From: Stichopus chloronotus
Taxonomy: Eukaryota; Echinodermata; Holothuroidea; Aspidochirotida; Stichopodidae
NCBI GenBank assembly: GCA_021234535.1
Contig: CM037846.1
Location: 15,822,150-15,886,149, forward strand
DNA: 64,000 bases
Direction of reading: 5' to 3'
The position numbers were made by a program, and so were the translations under genes. Under the pieces are notes generated by a model. That model had not been told where the DNA came from, searched no databases, and worked only from the letters and a program-made list of their open reading frames with translations. Below are positions 39,801 to 52,574 of this stretch, piece by piece; position 1 is the first letter of the stretch, and the number at the start of each line of letters is the position of its first letter.

Positions 39801-42800
39801 ATTTTGCAAAAAGATGTGTCATTTGAAAAATGTTAAGTAACCCATCTTCAGTTTCCTTCTCAGTTATATACTCCCCTTTGACTGCATGCTCAGTAAAATC
39901 TATTCCTAAGTTATGTGTTAAAGTTTCCTAAGTAAATGCGTTACATTGTACATCTCTGTAATAAGCAACTGTTTTATTCTGTTTTCTGGGATTGCAACTT
40001 TTTCAACTCTCTTTTTTCTAGTGTCAGCTTCTTCTGCGACACTTCACTTTTGCTATGTATGCATTACAATTAACACTACTTGAACTATCCAAAAAGTACA
40101 CCAAATTGGTCTAGATTGAAAGGACAAGCCATGACAAACATGCGGGATAAGTTACTGTGCAATGGTGTCTTCTTGTTCGTATTGCAACCCATTCTTTTCT
40201 TTGGTTGTATTTTTTGTTTAAAAGGTAACAACATATCACAGCAGTGCACATACACACCGCTACTACATTGTAGCTACTGTATGTAGCATACACCAGCTAC
40301 AACAATATGCTGAGGTATAAAGGAACAAAAAAAAGTATTGGGGAGGCTGAGTGCTGGAAGGACTAGATAAGCAGAGCACCACTACTGGTTGGCATCTTGT
40401 GAAAAAGCGCCCTTTAATCCCACTGCCATTGCGGCTTTCCTTGCCCAGGCACATATCAAGGCGATCACATCATTCGAAAGAAATTCAATACCTCTCTCCA
40501 CTGGCTGACTGGCCTCGTTTTTACAATGTAACATACAAAAGTGAAATTTACAGTAAAATATGTCCAGATACGAGATCTTATGGCGATCTAACATTGAATT
40601 ATACTTTCAAATGAAAAAATTGGTTGGGCAAGAAGCAATTTAACAAAATATCACGGTCTTCTTTCCTTTTTAAATGTATTCTTCTCGCAAACAAACTTCC
40701 TCCCCTCTACAGTATTGTCAATATCTTTCGCTTAATTCGGACTGTACCATTACCGTGAATTTTCAAAAAAAAATATGTTCTTGCACCCTACTAAACATGA
40801 GATTTCAATTACAGGTTTTTCTGACATACTGATTTTATATTTCTACACCTTATTACTTATATTTTATGGATTTAACTCCATGATTTCAACCTTAACATAA
40901 AACTATACAATTAACACCCAAAGTTACCTAGATCACCCCTTGAGTTTGTGTTACGTAAGTGGGTTACAAACTTCTCTACTCTAACAATGTTACACAACAT
41001 GCAGTCTAGTCCTAATTGCACTGCACAAGCACTAGCACTGTGTACAACGTAACTGCTGCAGCTCAACCCTTTGCGCCAAAACAAACGTGTGGTAGGAGAT
41101 ATTTTGTAGGGAGGATGCACACTTACGGAACAGCATTTGAACCGCAAATGATTTTTTGAAGGATTAGGCATCTGGAAGTAAGTATATTGACGAATTCTGC
41201 ACTAAATTGAAAAATTCAACCACATAATCAGGTGCAAATGATCCATCAAACAGTGCTAACTTGGTACCCTTTATCCAATAACATGCAAAAATCGTGCCAC
41301 TTTTTGGTGTGTGGCTGAAAAAATCTGCCTTCATCGGGGAGGTAGCGGTAACGTAATAAGTCATCGACTAGGGAAAGTATTCTGACATGTGGGGCACACA
41401 ATAAACTTTTTGGCCTCCCAGATGGCCCAAAAATGGCATTTTTTTTTAATGATCTTAGCGTATGATATTTACCCAGCAGTGAAATGGACGAGATCTCACG
41501 CCATTTAAAGAATGCATCCTCTTTCACTCATTGTCAGACCATTTGACAAATATTAGGGGGGGTAACACACTCACTGAGGGGCTGAGCTGTTAAACTTCCC
41601 CCCGTTCAGCCACCAGTGAAAAAGCAGCAATTTTGTGAATACTACACAGCTTTACCAAGATGAAGGACAGGACAAACTAACTGCTGTGAACACCTCACAA
41701 CCATGAACCACCACTGTATAATGCTATCCGTTTTAATTCCCTAAAGTGACTGTGTTTAACTTTAATGTGGAGATCGCTGACTACGACAAACTCGGCGATG
41801 GTATCAGTTTCAGTTCATTTAAACTGAGTCATGACATAAACTCTGTTTGTTTTCTAAAACATCCGTTTCAATTAGCATAATTAGTCGCTCGAGGTATACC
41901 ACTGCAATATCTCTATGTACGTATGTCTGACATTTCTATGATGTTTGCTATTTGAGTTTATAGCATCCACATTGGGAGGACACGAAGACAAAAACCAATC
42001 CCTCATAATTCTTACGTGGAGCGCCACTCAACGAAATGAGAAGTCTGCAGATTTTGAGAAGAGCCTATATCATATTTCGTAAGTACCTTACACGGAAACT
42101 CTTGGAGCAGAATTTCAATAACACTAACGGGCGTTCATACGGGTTTACGACTCACTAAACCAGGAGACAGGTATGACTTTCAAAATGACATTCCAGATAT
42201 CACCTCAAGACATACTGTACATGTGTAGATACAGTCAAGAAATTTAGATAATGAGCAGCTTTTTCAATGCACATCAAACTGCCAATTGTGTATTTTAAAC
42301 AGACCTGTATGTGGGTGTTAATTTAAGGTTCTTTAAACAAATTGAACAACACAGGAGCTACTCTTTCAATAACTTAAATGTAGTCGTAATAACAAAATAG
42401 CAACAATAAAGGACTCATGTGCACTCATGTGTGCAGTACATGTTACAGTTCATTTCCACAAACTAAACAATAATGTGGAATAGATGATGTTCAGAACATA
42501 GATACGAATCATAATGTCTTAGAATTCATTGAAGTTCTTATAAATAACCAGTTGCTGAATCTGTTAGAATATAACCCTTCCTTATCACATTTTTCACACC
42601 GGACTCAAATTAGGTGCACTTAATATTGAACTGGCAGTGAATTAAAAGAAACACTCACTACACATACAGTAACAATATTCATCTTTAAATCTGACAATTC
42701 TGCAGCTAATGCACAAATCCATTGGACAATTTTTTACTAAAAACCATGTTTGCATACATACATGTATGGATTTAATCCAAACACACAGACACGTAAAAAA

Positions 42801-44365
42801 AAAACCCACTCATCATCTGACAACGAACAAGACAACGAACAAGACGTCATTACCCCATAATCCCCCCTGCATTGCACTCACGGAGACGGACAATGGATGA
42901 GTGGGAGAGGCCCACAGAAGCTCAAAGAATACATCACGGAACAAAACACTGTTAGCAATCAATACTAAATTTCACAACAGTTTGAATCATTGCACCCAAC
43001 AGACACTGCGTGTCATTTCCTCATAATGAACGATGTAACAAGACGTCAATGCAGCCTGCACTGCAGCGGTCATCCAATTGTTGCTCACTGCATGGCTAGC
43101 CAATTACCACCTCCAACTGTCGAACTGCAACAGTTCTCCAATAGCATGCATCCCATTCTAATTAACTGAGCAAATTTTCTTTGTATCTGACCGTACTTGC
43201 ATGTATATGTACACAGATCTACAGACAGACTTGAATCCAATAAAAGAGGCTCAAAAGCACATAAAATCTGCCTCCTCTCAGTGTGGTAACAGCATCCACT
43301 CAGCTATCTCGATGGTAATTACCAAACTATTTTCTTCTTTTTTGTATTTGTACTTTTTTCCTTTTTTTTTGCATGGTTAAATCATGGTCATCATCACAAT
43401 CAGGGATTAACTATCTCTAGAATGAAGATTTAAATATTAAAATAAGAAGATTTAAAAAATACTGCCATGCTGCAACTCTGTGTTTACCAGAGGAATATCT
43501 AAAATGCAAGACTTTACATCATACGTGGTTTTAAAATGTAAACCTTGATGGATCTTCGAAACTGCTTTCCACTGCAGTAGCTCTGCAATTTATGAACACT
43601 CATGAATCTTATCTTCAAACTAGGTCACCATAAACACAAAATAATTGCCAGAGGTTTGTGCAGCTGAAAACTTTCTATTTCAAGGGCATCACTTGTGGGT
43701 CTCCCTATCTGCCTCACTTTCTACTTAAGAAGATGAGGGAGCCTGATGAAAACTTGCGATTGTTTACATTTTACCCAAGTCAAAGGCCAGATCTTGAATA
43801 ATTCAACAAAATAAAAGCATCTTGCTAGCTACTCTTTTTTTCAGTACAGCAACTGTCAGAGGTTCACAAGAACTATATAGCAAATAACTGTTGTGAAACC
43901 ATCTGTGCCCAAGGACAGTGAATTATCGTTTTGAGTTCCAGCTACAGGGACTTCCAAGGGGACTACGTGTAACGGCCTACTTGAGTGACGATCCATCTTG
44001 CAGCCTCAGAGTACAGTGCCATTAACAGGAATGAAAGCTGAGCTTCCGCAACCCAGTAGCCACACAAAGCCCATGCCTCTCCCAATGAAACAGCCCAACA
44101 AGAAAGCATTGGGCCAAACTGCATCACATGTTAATCAATATGCATTCATGACAAATTCCGTTTGGCAAACCTGTGTTCACCTGAATGCATGTTCAGTATT
44201 CTCCAAATGTGAGACATTCTCTTTGATTTCACACACTCTAAATGGGTCATATTTTTATACCTTAGGTAGGTAGTTACTGATAATTTGCAGGTGGGCAGGG
44301 GGGATGACATAAAAGAAGCAGCTGTGCAGGTGCCAGTTAATAAGTACTCTCCACGTGATGCTTAC

Positions 44366-44596
44366 CATCTTTACGATAATATGTTATTTCCACTTGGGTC
44401 TCCTCTCCTGTTTCAAGGGCGTTCAGAATTTGCCTGATTCCCTCGGGATTAGTATCCTTGCCTTGCAAAAAATCACAAGAGCACGGCCTCTGCATGAGAT
44501 CTGCTCTGGAATATCCAGACAGCTCACAAAATCCATCATTACAATATATAATTGCCCTTCCCTCGACTTGAGCGTTGGCGATGATGAAATTCCGAT
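44366..44596 (-). CDS. KCNH (erg): ERG channel coding exon 2 (PAS domain core)
   Basis: A 231-bp exon, bounded by an acceptor TTTTCAG at 44603-44597 and a donor GTAAGC at 44365-44360. It begins with the last two bases of an Asn codon and encodes [12 protein letters not shown] through YCNDGF, the [13 protein letters not shown] helix and the [11 protein letters not shown] strand of the PAS fold. The exon ends one base into the Gly codon after KD, as in vertebrate ERG genes. The loop [10 protein letters not shown] differs from vertebrate sequences, as expected for this variable stretch. Reading past the donor gives a stop within ten codons, confirming the exon end. Confidence 0.95.
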
Positions 44597-47500
44597 CTGA
44601 AAATGAGAAGAGATCAGGGGTGTCCTGGATGAAATGCGGTACAAAATTATTCTGATCAAAAGCAACCTTTTCAGAGAAAGGCAAGTTTGAATATTCATGA
44701 TGTGTCAGAGACTTCATACTACTGTACACACACACAGCATGCAAATGTGGTTGTAACATGGAAGTTAAGTATCGATGGTCGTAAGTGTCATTGCAGCTTC
44801 TAGCAAATTTGCTTTCTTCGTTTTCAGTTGCTTTTAAAATTTACTAAATAAAAAGTTTACTAAAGTTTACTAAATTGTGATGATCTGAGCACTTTTCAAC
44901 TTTTATAAATTTCCTAATTTACTATTCTTCTCTTGCCTGTTTCCACACAAGAGCTGCTGCTCATCTGTCTACCAAGCAGAATATATGATACCGTAGTTGT
45001 GTGTCTTTAACGCAGCCTATTGCAAAGTGTGCAAACTCAATAATTCAGAGTACATCTTCAGTTGATAGTTCAATTTTAAAGTGACCACCTGAGATGCAAC
45101 CGACATGTGGCACTTTCATGATAATCACATAGTCATTTACATTTTATGCATAAACATCGTCAGAGTAAAATTGTGGGCAGAATCCCAGGACTTCAATACC
45201 AAGCAGCTATACTGTATCTTGAACAGGACATAAGTTTCATATAAAGTATTTCTAACAGCTGACTCTTCAGAAATGAAATACAAATAATTACGAACATGTA
45301 CTGACATACTCTTAAATGGAATTAATTTACGTACACAAGAAAGAGAAACTCCTGAGCAAGTTGATCTTGTAAGTTTCCTTGATTATTTAAATTCTTTTAA
45401 CAGTTCCAAGCGCTGTAGATCACACCACATAAGAAGTACTGTACATGTGCAAAATTATTTGTACTTAATAGTTATTTGTTCTGTAAGGCCAAGTAAGAAG
45501 AAAATCTAGTTTCTCCTCCCTACCAGCACGTTTTTGTCCCGTCTTATCGAATTTATCAAATGTAAAATATTTAACCATAAATATCTTGTCCTGACTGTGG
45601 AAATCATCTCCCCAATAAAGTGTTTATCAATGCACCTGCTACATACAGTAGGCATGAAAATACAATTTGATGTGCTACAAGCAGGCGGTATGGGATCCTA
45701 ACTAAGAAAAAAGAAAAAAAGATTGCACGGTCATTTTTCTGAAAAGTTACGATGACAGACTACTTTTTTTTTTACTTGGCTTTATTGTAAACCATATTGC
45801 ATTAATTGCACAACACTTTGCTCTTTGAAAACTACTTTTACTGGTGGATGGCCACAGACATATTGTAGCCTCAAAAGACAAGATTCAAAAACTAAAAGTA
45901 TCATGGTTATCCATGCAGTGCTCAAAATAACTGATGGGTCAAAGCCATGGCTATTGTGTCCTTCCCAATGGTAACATTGTTTCTCTCAAAACTAATCTTT
46001 TTAGACCTGTAAGCTGTTTTCTTCATACATTGGTACGCCCCTTTTTTATCAAATTTTGAACCATGATTGCCATGCATCTGAAGATTTGAATTCATTTCCA
46101 CTATTTCAGTTTTCCTCATCGGTTACTAGAATGAAGTTGATATATATCCAACTCAAATGCTGAGTTAATTCCTAAATTCTAGTCCAGCCTCTAGGTAATT
46201 ACATATTGACACTTCAATTAGTAAAGTGAGTATTATGCTAAAGTCTAAAGTCTACTACAATTTAGTTCCATGCATACTTTCTCAGTTCTTTTTTTTTTTT
46301 TTTTTTAAACACGATTTCTGCTCCAAGTTGTTTGCTTAGACTTAGACCTACGGTACCTCAAAGTAAGTTTACACTACGTATGCAAAGTAATTTTTCTTCT
46401 ACCTCTTTCAGCTGTCAGACAATTAGCATGCATTGTACAAACACCAATATTTATAGTGGCCCTTACTGCATGTACTTCACTCCTGGTGTAGGATAGGGCA
46501 GAGGAGTAGGCACATACGATGCCACAACTGCACCTAGGCTTTTTTTTTTCTTTCTTTGAAAATACGCATTCACCCTAGGACATAGTACGTCTGTAATGTT
46601 TGGCAAATATCATAAAGTTCCGGTCCAAAGTCTAAGATACCATGATACAGTGAAAGATTTAAAGTAACTAGACTAAATGCTGGCAATCACATAAAACCTT
46701 AGTCTTTATAAATTTTAGCCACTTTGTATGTTGTTTACCATATTTACCAAAGCTGAAAGTGGGACATAACACAAAAATGGAGCATGACAATGGGTTGACA
46801 GGAAGCATACATGAAAATGTTGGTTTTACAAACCCTCAAGATGGCCAGAAATGACATATTTCCCTAGTGTTCTAGGCTGCATGTACCCAGATTTGGAACA
46901 TGGACCATGATCGTGTCTGCAATTTCTCAATCAATGAGAAAAACATCAATCCTTGGAAATATACATGATAATACAGTATTTGGAAGCTTTAGGAGTTGAA
47001 AACACCTCCCAGATCACTGGAAATCGCAATTCCAAGACCATTTTTCCTTTTTATGTCACTTCATCCCCTACAAACAGACGTAGCTATATATGCCTTTTAG
47101 GTATGCCACAAGTTATTTTTCAGGGTTAAAACATGACTAGGTGGCACTGGAAATTACACACAGTTGATTGGTGATCTTGCAACATCTATGCATGAATGAG
47201 GAAATATGAAGTATTAAGAGTTAGTCACAGCACTAGCCCAACACACACTCTAAAAACAAAAGAGTGAAATTTACTCCAATAAGAGTGCACAGAGGGCCCA
47301 CTCACAGTTAGACTGAATTTCACCCAGAATTTAGAGAAAATAACTGTAAAACAAGCGATATTTTATGCTTTGTGTATGGAACATTGAGTCCTATTGGAGT
47401 CAATTTTCACTCCACTCTGGGTGAAATTGATTCCACTCTTACTATGTAAGTGGTCAATCTGTGCACTCATTTGCATGTGAATTTCACTCTCTTGTTTTTA

Positions 47501-48807
47501 CAGGGCATACAAATTCTTAGAGACCTTGAATCAAGTCAATTTCATATTTTTGGGCAAGAAATGACAAAAATTTGATAAGAAGCTATAAATTAAAGTACCT
47601 TTGAGCACATGATTCTCAAATTTTCTTCCATCAAGGCTTCAACCAATATCATATTCACCAAAATCTGCCCGAATTTTGCTGTGAATTTTGCCCGAATTAA
47701 TTTTCAGTCCTCCAGGAAATGGAGAGGGCCATGCATTCTGCCCCATTTGCGTGCCTACTGTACGTCTGGGAGAGGGTACCTGTATATATATATACCTCAG
47801 TGCCGAAATGTAGATTTCGGTACCAGCCTATGACAAAAATGACCAGTGCAACATTTATCAGCATATATAGCCTAGGTTTGTTTGCCTATATTTGGAAAAT
47901 TTCATAGGCCTAGATGTTTATGTGGCTGCGAGGTTGGTTAGCACTACATTTGCTCCACAAACCACGGTCCACAGACTGGTGGATAACATTACAACTTAGG
48001 AATTCAGGTGCATTATTTGTTACATGCAGATACTGTATTAAATCAAATGAAATTTTACTGTCCATGTTGAATTTAGCAACAAAATGAAATAGGCTCAGCC
48101 TGGATCTTTTATTCAGCACTTGCCCCCTAGTATCCTAGACAGAAAATTGCAATCTTCGTCTTTTATTTTTTATTTTGTTTCATGTCCATAGCTATATATT
48201 TATACCAGACTTATCTAATACCTTCGACAGTTTAACTTCATCCTTCCTAAGTCAAGTGATAGCCTATATTTATAAGATTATTAGTACGGTAGCTATGGTA
48301 TCCCGTGTACCCGACGTGGGAGATGTAACCTGGCTAAGCCTAAAGTTAAACCAAAGTATATATACTTCACTGACAATAGGTCTTTTTAAATACATTTTAA
48401 CTTTAATGCCTTTCAATTCCAACAAAATCTTAGCCAGGTAAGATCAGATATTATGCGTAGAACACTTGAAATGCACGCATTCTACTGTCTTCATATTGGC
48501 CACTTTATCAGACTTTGAGCTCAGGACAATCACACTAAGTTCCACCTTTGAGGCCTTAGCCAAGTTACTGCCTTACTGAGGCTTGCTCTTTCTGTACTTC
48601 AAATTTCCCACATACGACCGATACAGCTTTGACTGTTAGCATGCAAAGTTACAGCAGCAGGTTGGACGAGCGTAACCTGACCGTCCGTTTTCTTAATACT
48701 GTCGCACACACAAGTCTCCTACGAAACTTACTTTGTCCGTCAAATTTCCGAATAATAGTATCGATGAATGTATTCTGAGGTGCAACATGTCCCCTTCGAA
48801 CAGGCAT
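44366..48807 (-). CDS. KCNH (erg): ERG-type voltage-gated K+ channel, N-terminal exons 1-2 (gene 5' end)
   Basis: Partial gene: two coding exons, join(48732..48807, 44366..44596) on the minus strand, with a 4.1-kb intron. The product begins [18 protein letters not shown] and continues into a PAS domain ([19 protein letters not shown], then [20 protein letters not shown]), the signature of the KCNH2/6/7 (ERG) family. In that family the N-terminal cap and PAS domain pack against the cyclic-nucleotide-binding homology domain and slow deactivation of a tetrameric plasma-membrane K+ channel. Exon lengths of 76 and 231 bp and both phase-1 splice junctions match what I recall of human KCNH2 exons 1 and 2, so the assignment is strong. 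The rest of the PAS domain, the six membrane segments, the pore and the C-terminus are not seen. They must lie at lower coordinates, probably beyond position 1. Vertebrates have three paralogues; which one this equals cannot be decided, and a single pre-duplication gene is likely. Confidence 0.93.
44597..48731 (-). other. ERG intron 1
   Basis: A 4.1-kb phase-1 intron with GTAAGT at its 5' end and TTTTCAG at its 3' end. It contains a 256-bp foldback element (47248-47503), several poly-T and poly-A runs, and an AT microsatellite near 47780-47792. No open frame inside looks coding. Confidence 0.85.
47248..47503. mobile_element. 256-bp foldback element (MITE-like) in ERG intron 1
   Basis: Terminal inverted repeats of about 40 bp. 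The left end reads CTCTAAAAACAAAAGAGTGA; the right end, read in reverse complement, reads CTGTAAAAACAAGAGAGTGA. Both continue through GAAATT to GAGTGCAC. A second, inner inverted repeat (TTTCACCCAG / CTGGGTGAAA) makes the whole element able to fold back. It has no coding capacity, so it would be non-autonomous. No clear target-site duplication was identified. Confidence 0.8.
48732..48807 (-). CDS. KCNH (erg): ERG channel coding exon 1 (start codon, N-terminal cap)
   Basis: The ATG is at 48807-48805 and the exon ends after GGA CAA A, followed by a strong GTAAGT donor at 48731-48726. It encodes 25 residues plus the first base of the next codon. The first residues ([12 protein letters not shown]) are the amphipathic cap that is almost invariant in ERG channels, which fixes the start codon. 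This ATG-distal side of the donor and the 76-bp length agree with the vertebrate orthologue. Upstream (48808 onward) is AT-rich 5' leader or promoter sequence in which no TATA box or initiator could be assigned with confidence. Confidence 0.93.
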
Positions 48808-49524
48808 TTTTTCTCACAAAAAGATAAGATAAAATATATTCCAATAAAAACCGGTAACGGCGCTTGCTTGGTGTTTTGGCAGCACTGTCAGCAAGCTATC
48901 ATCACGAAGTATCATCTTCAGTCCAGCGTACACAGAAAGTGAATCGTCAGCTTACTCTAACGGATAGTATGAGATACGCATCAGACTACAACGCAGATGC
49001 ACACGTTTTAATTACAGTCGGTTTCAAGATTGATTATTGTAATCCCAATCACACAGCAAAAGCGTACAGGATGTTTTACAGTATCACAAATGTGTACGAA
49101 TAAAGAGTGTCTTTCATGAAATAGGATGATTTGTAGTAGAAATTTGCTGTTCAAATTTAGAAGTAAATATTCTGATACTAATAAGGTGCAAGACAGAAAT
49201 GAGATACAAAAGCGCGTTTAACCTTATCCAGTTGAAAAGTGAATCTTGTGGGCTGCACTGATCGGCTGCGTAATATAATTGATTATCCCTATTCACTGTT
49301 TACAATTAGTTTCAAAACCGTTATATACTATTTAGGTCATGTTTTGTTACAAAGATTTCGATCGTCCCCCATAGAGGCGAAGTGTATCATTTCTAATCAG
49401 ATTAGGCCGGAAAAAGGGGCTCCATGTTTTAAATCGACTTACATGTACAATGGGATCTTGCTGTGGTGGTTTTGTGGGCAGGGCCGTCAAAACTCAAAAA
49501 AAAAAAAAATAATAATAAATCTGT
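48808..49524. other. ERG 5' leader / upstream region
   Basis: The first 700 bp upstream of the ERG start codon. It is slightly richer in CpG close to the ATG (CCGGTAACGGCGCTTG near 48850) and AT-rich beyond. It should hold the leader and promoter, but no core element can be assigned from sequence alone. Confidence 0.4.
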
Positions 49525-50200
49525 CAGAGCGACGATAGTCGGAAAATTTGAAATATCCAGTTGGAAGTTTTTCATATCTCAGTCTACTAGTAGCTCATCT
49601 TATGGCATAAAAGGATGATATTGCACCAAATTGTGTCTAAGGTTACCTGGTAATTAAAAAAATTAGTCAACAAATCTGAAATACGAGGTGGATTTTTTTT
49701 TTTTTTGTAGAAGCGTTGATAGTTGGAAAAATCCGAAATACCCGTTGGTATTTTTCATATCTCAGTCTAGCTCATTTTATGACAAAGGAAGATGCCAAAT
49801 ATTGCATCAGATTGTGTGTAAGGCTACCTGGTAATTGAGAAATTTTCAATAAATCTGAAATACCAGTTGGAGTTTCTCATATTAAAGTGCTGAAGAGTTG
49901 ATAGTAGGAAAATCTAAAATCCCAGTTGAATTTTTCATATCTCTGTCCAGCTCATTTTATAACATATCGAAAGATGCCTACTATTGTAGCAGATGTGTTT
50001 AAGGTTCTGGTAATTGAAAAGAAAAATCTCAAAAGTCTGAAAAGCTAGGTAGAATTTTTCATATTTCAGTCTAGGTGCGACAATGGTCGGAAAATGTGAA
50101 ATACCACTTGGTATGTTTCATAGCTCAGTCTAGCACACATGACTTCAAAAGACGCCACATATTGCACCACGTTGCATCTGAGGTTAGGCCCCTACCTAGT
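49525..50200. repeat. ~182-bp tandem satellite, block 1 (four units)
   Basis: Units begin with GTCGGAAAATTTGAAATA or variants at 49538, 49722, 49904 and 50086, giving spacings of 184, 182 and 182 bp. Each unit then reads TTTTTCATATCTCAGTCTAG, a CTCATTTTATGACATAAAAG stretch, ATTGCACCAGATTGTGTCTA and AGGTTACCTGGTAATTG. Units differ by many substitutions. No coding potential is seen. Confidence 0.88.
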
Positions 50201-50690
50201 GGGTGAATATTTTCTCAAAAGTGTGTGGTTACACCTTCTTCCTTAAAACCCTCTCCCAGGCTAACCATCACTCATCTCAGTTTCCCCAACTATCATTGCA
50301 TAACATTTTTTGCTCATCAAGCTGGATATCTTTTACAAAGTTATCGGTACAAGAACTGGCTTTATACTTTATTATGCAATCATCAACAGTTGTAGCAAAG
50401 TAGCAAAGTAATAAAAACTTATCGCCAGAGAGCACAAATTGTTGGAATTTTATTGGGACTATAATTTCTCGTGTAAAATTGATTGCAATAGATGCAAAAT
50501 GTTGCACCAGATTTTGTCTAAGGTTACCTGGTAGTTGAAGATATCTAAAAAAAAGAGCTGTAATCTCTAGAGAGCAAAAACTGTTGAATTAACTTTTCTT
50601 GAAATGACAATAGCATAAATATTCTAGATAAGATCATTCCAAATTATTACCATTTCCTATAAAATGTTTTTATCGTTAACTGTGAAATTG
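50200..50690. repeat. Linker segment of the higher-order array, block 1
   Basis: The non-satellite segment between the two unit types (CTAACCATCACTCATCTCAG, then CATCAAGCTGGATATC) recurs in diverged form at about 52,920-53,180. The array therefore duplicated as a three-part block rather than as two separate satellites. Confidence 0.65.
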
Positions 50691-52010
50691 CAGACATAAG
50701 ATCCTATTTTAAAGCTGGGTACATGCAGTTCAAGTACACTCGGGAAGAGCCGTTTCGTGCCATCTTCAGGTACTGAAAGGATTTTTTTTAACCCTCCGAG
50801 CCAACTAATGGTGGCACTCCGCTTAGATAGTGATCCCCTAGACTCAGTAACAAACATAGTTAGTTTAAACAATCTCTGCCTCACCCAAATTTCTGGCTGC
50901 CGGTGCGCCAATGTGTTCATAAAAAATATTTGTCAAAACTCAAAACAGAAAAACAAAAATGAGAGAGGATGCGTAGCTTATTATAAAAAAAAAACGAAAG
51001 AGGATGCTTATCATGTTTATAGTACACCTCAAAAACACTGATTCGTATTATCATTTTTAATCCATTTTCGCACGAATTGATTAATTGTAGACATGATATC
51101 CATATTTCAAGGCTGGGTACACGCAGTTCAAGCACACCCGGGAAGTGCCCTGTCCCCCATCTGGCGCTTTTGAAAAGCCAAAATTTTCTTGTACGCTCCG
51201 CGCCAACGGATGGTGGCACTCCGCTTAGGTAGTGATCCCACTAGTTAGTAACAAACAAGACTAGTTCAAACAATCTCCGCCTCACTCCAATTTCTAGGAG
51301 CCGATGCACTAATGTATTCATCAAAGCATATTTGTCAAAAACTCAAAGAAGAAAAAAATCAGGATGCGTATAGCTTATTAAAAAAAATGAAGTAGATGCC
51401 TAGCCTATAATGATTCTTGTATCACCTCAAAAACACTGATTTGTATTACCGTCTTTAATAAATTTATTTCTGTTCTCGTACGAATTGATTTATTGCAGAT
51501 ATGATATCAGTTTTAAGTACACCCGGGCAGTGCCGTTTCCCTGCGATCTGGATGTTTTGAAAAGCCAAAATTTTCTTGTACGATCCGCGCCAACTGATGG
51601 TGGCGTTCCGCGGGATGATAACCCGCTGGTGAGTTGCAAACATAACTCGGGGAAACAATTCACGCCAGAAAAAAAAGAAGTCCAAGGCACCGATGTGTTA
51701 CTTCGTTCAAGGAAAAAAGTATTCGTCAAGTACTCAACACAAAAAATTAAATAAAAGAAGAGGATGCGTAATTCATTACGATTCTTCTACCACCTTAAAA
51801 AAAAAAAACATGATATGTACTACCACTTGTATTAGATTGATTTTCCTTTTCACATAAGAAGAGGAATTGCAGACATGATATCCATATTTCAAGACTACAT
51901 GCAACTTAAGTACACCAGGAAAGTGCCGTTTCTGGGGGGTTTGAAATACCAAAATTTTCTTGGACACTCCGCTCCAACCAATGGTGGCCCTCCACTTAGA
52001 TAGTCCTGCC
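50690..52010. repeat. ~400-bp tandem repeat, block 1 (four units)
   Basis: Units begin with GCAGACATGATATCC-like sequence at about 50690, 51087, 51495 and 51869 (spacings 397, 408 and 374). Shared parts: AAGGCTGGGTACATGCAG, TACACCCGGGAAGTGCCGTT, CCAAAATTTTCTTG and ATGGTGGCACTCCGC, plus an A-rich spacer ending in a poly-A/AAAACACTGATT stretch. The last unit runs out near 52,000. The unit is richer in CpG than its surroundings. Confidence 0.88.
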
Positions 52011-52574
52011 GTTACTCACCCCACCCCCTTTTCCAAGCTTTTTTTTTCCCCCCGATTATTTGTTTGTTTGTTTCCCCTGGTAATGCCTTTTCGTCAAGAC
52101 TGCACCCCTTTAATTCTTCACCCAAAGTAATAGGCCACATCATGTCCACACCCTCGAGGTTTACGACAAAACTATAGATATTAATAAAACCAATCCTTCT
52201 CCTCATGCGACCTATGACAAGCAACTCCCAGAAACACGTGTAGCCTTCAAGTTGTAAATATATTTGTAACTACAAGTAGGCCCATTAATCCTCATAATTA
52301 CGTAAATCTGGGATGAAAAACGCTTTTATGCCCATAAGAATCAATCTCTTAAATTGACGATATACAACAAAAGTATGGGGTGTGCCCAATCAAAAATGTA
52401 CTCTATGGGTGTGTCATAGTATGAACATCACATATCCAGTTTAGCCAGATGTTAAAACACAATCCCGAATATTACATAAAAAACCCCTTAGATATACCAT
52501 GCGCCCACACATTTGCGAAATTTGATCGCAACCAATATGTTGGACATTAACGCAGCATCCCCCCCCCCCCCCGA

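Larger units (their letters stand above)
1..44365 (-). other. Probable ERG intron 2 (44 kb or more), repeat-rich, no conserved exon seen
   Basis: Downstream of ERG exon 2 on the minus strand I found no exon for the rest of PAS, the S1-S6 segments, the pore or the nucleotide-binding homology domain, although those exons are long and conserved enough to recognise. The simplest reading is that this whole stretch is intron 2 of the channel, with the next exon beyond position 1. It could also contain small or nested genes that I cannot recognise. Contents are foldback elements, mini- and microsatellites, a local tandem duplication and the low-confidence open frames listed separately. Confidence 0.6.

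Noticed and set aside
41164..41527. Overlapping minus-strand frames of 93 and 66 codons
   Set aside because: Composition is plausible, but two overlapping frames are both open, there are no good splice sites, and a poly-T run encodes the Lys pair; judged chance.
43998..44273. 91-codon plus-strand frame close to ERG exon 2
   Set aside because: No homology to ERG, wrong strand, and it runs through low-complexity CA-rich sequence.
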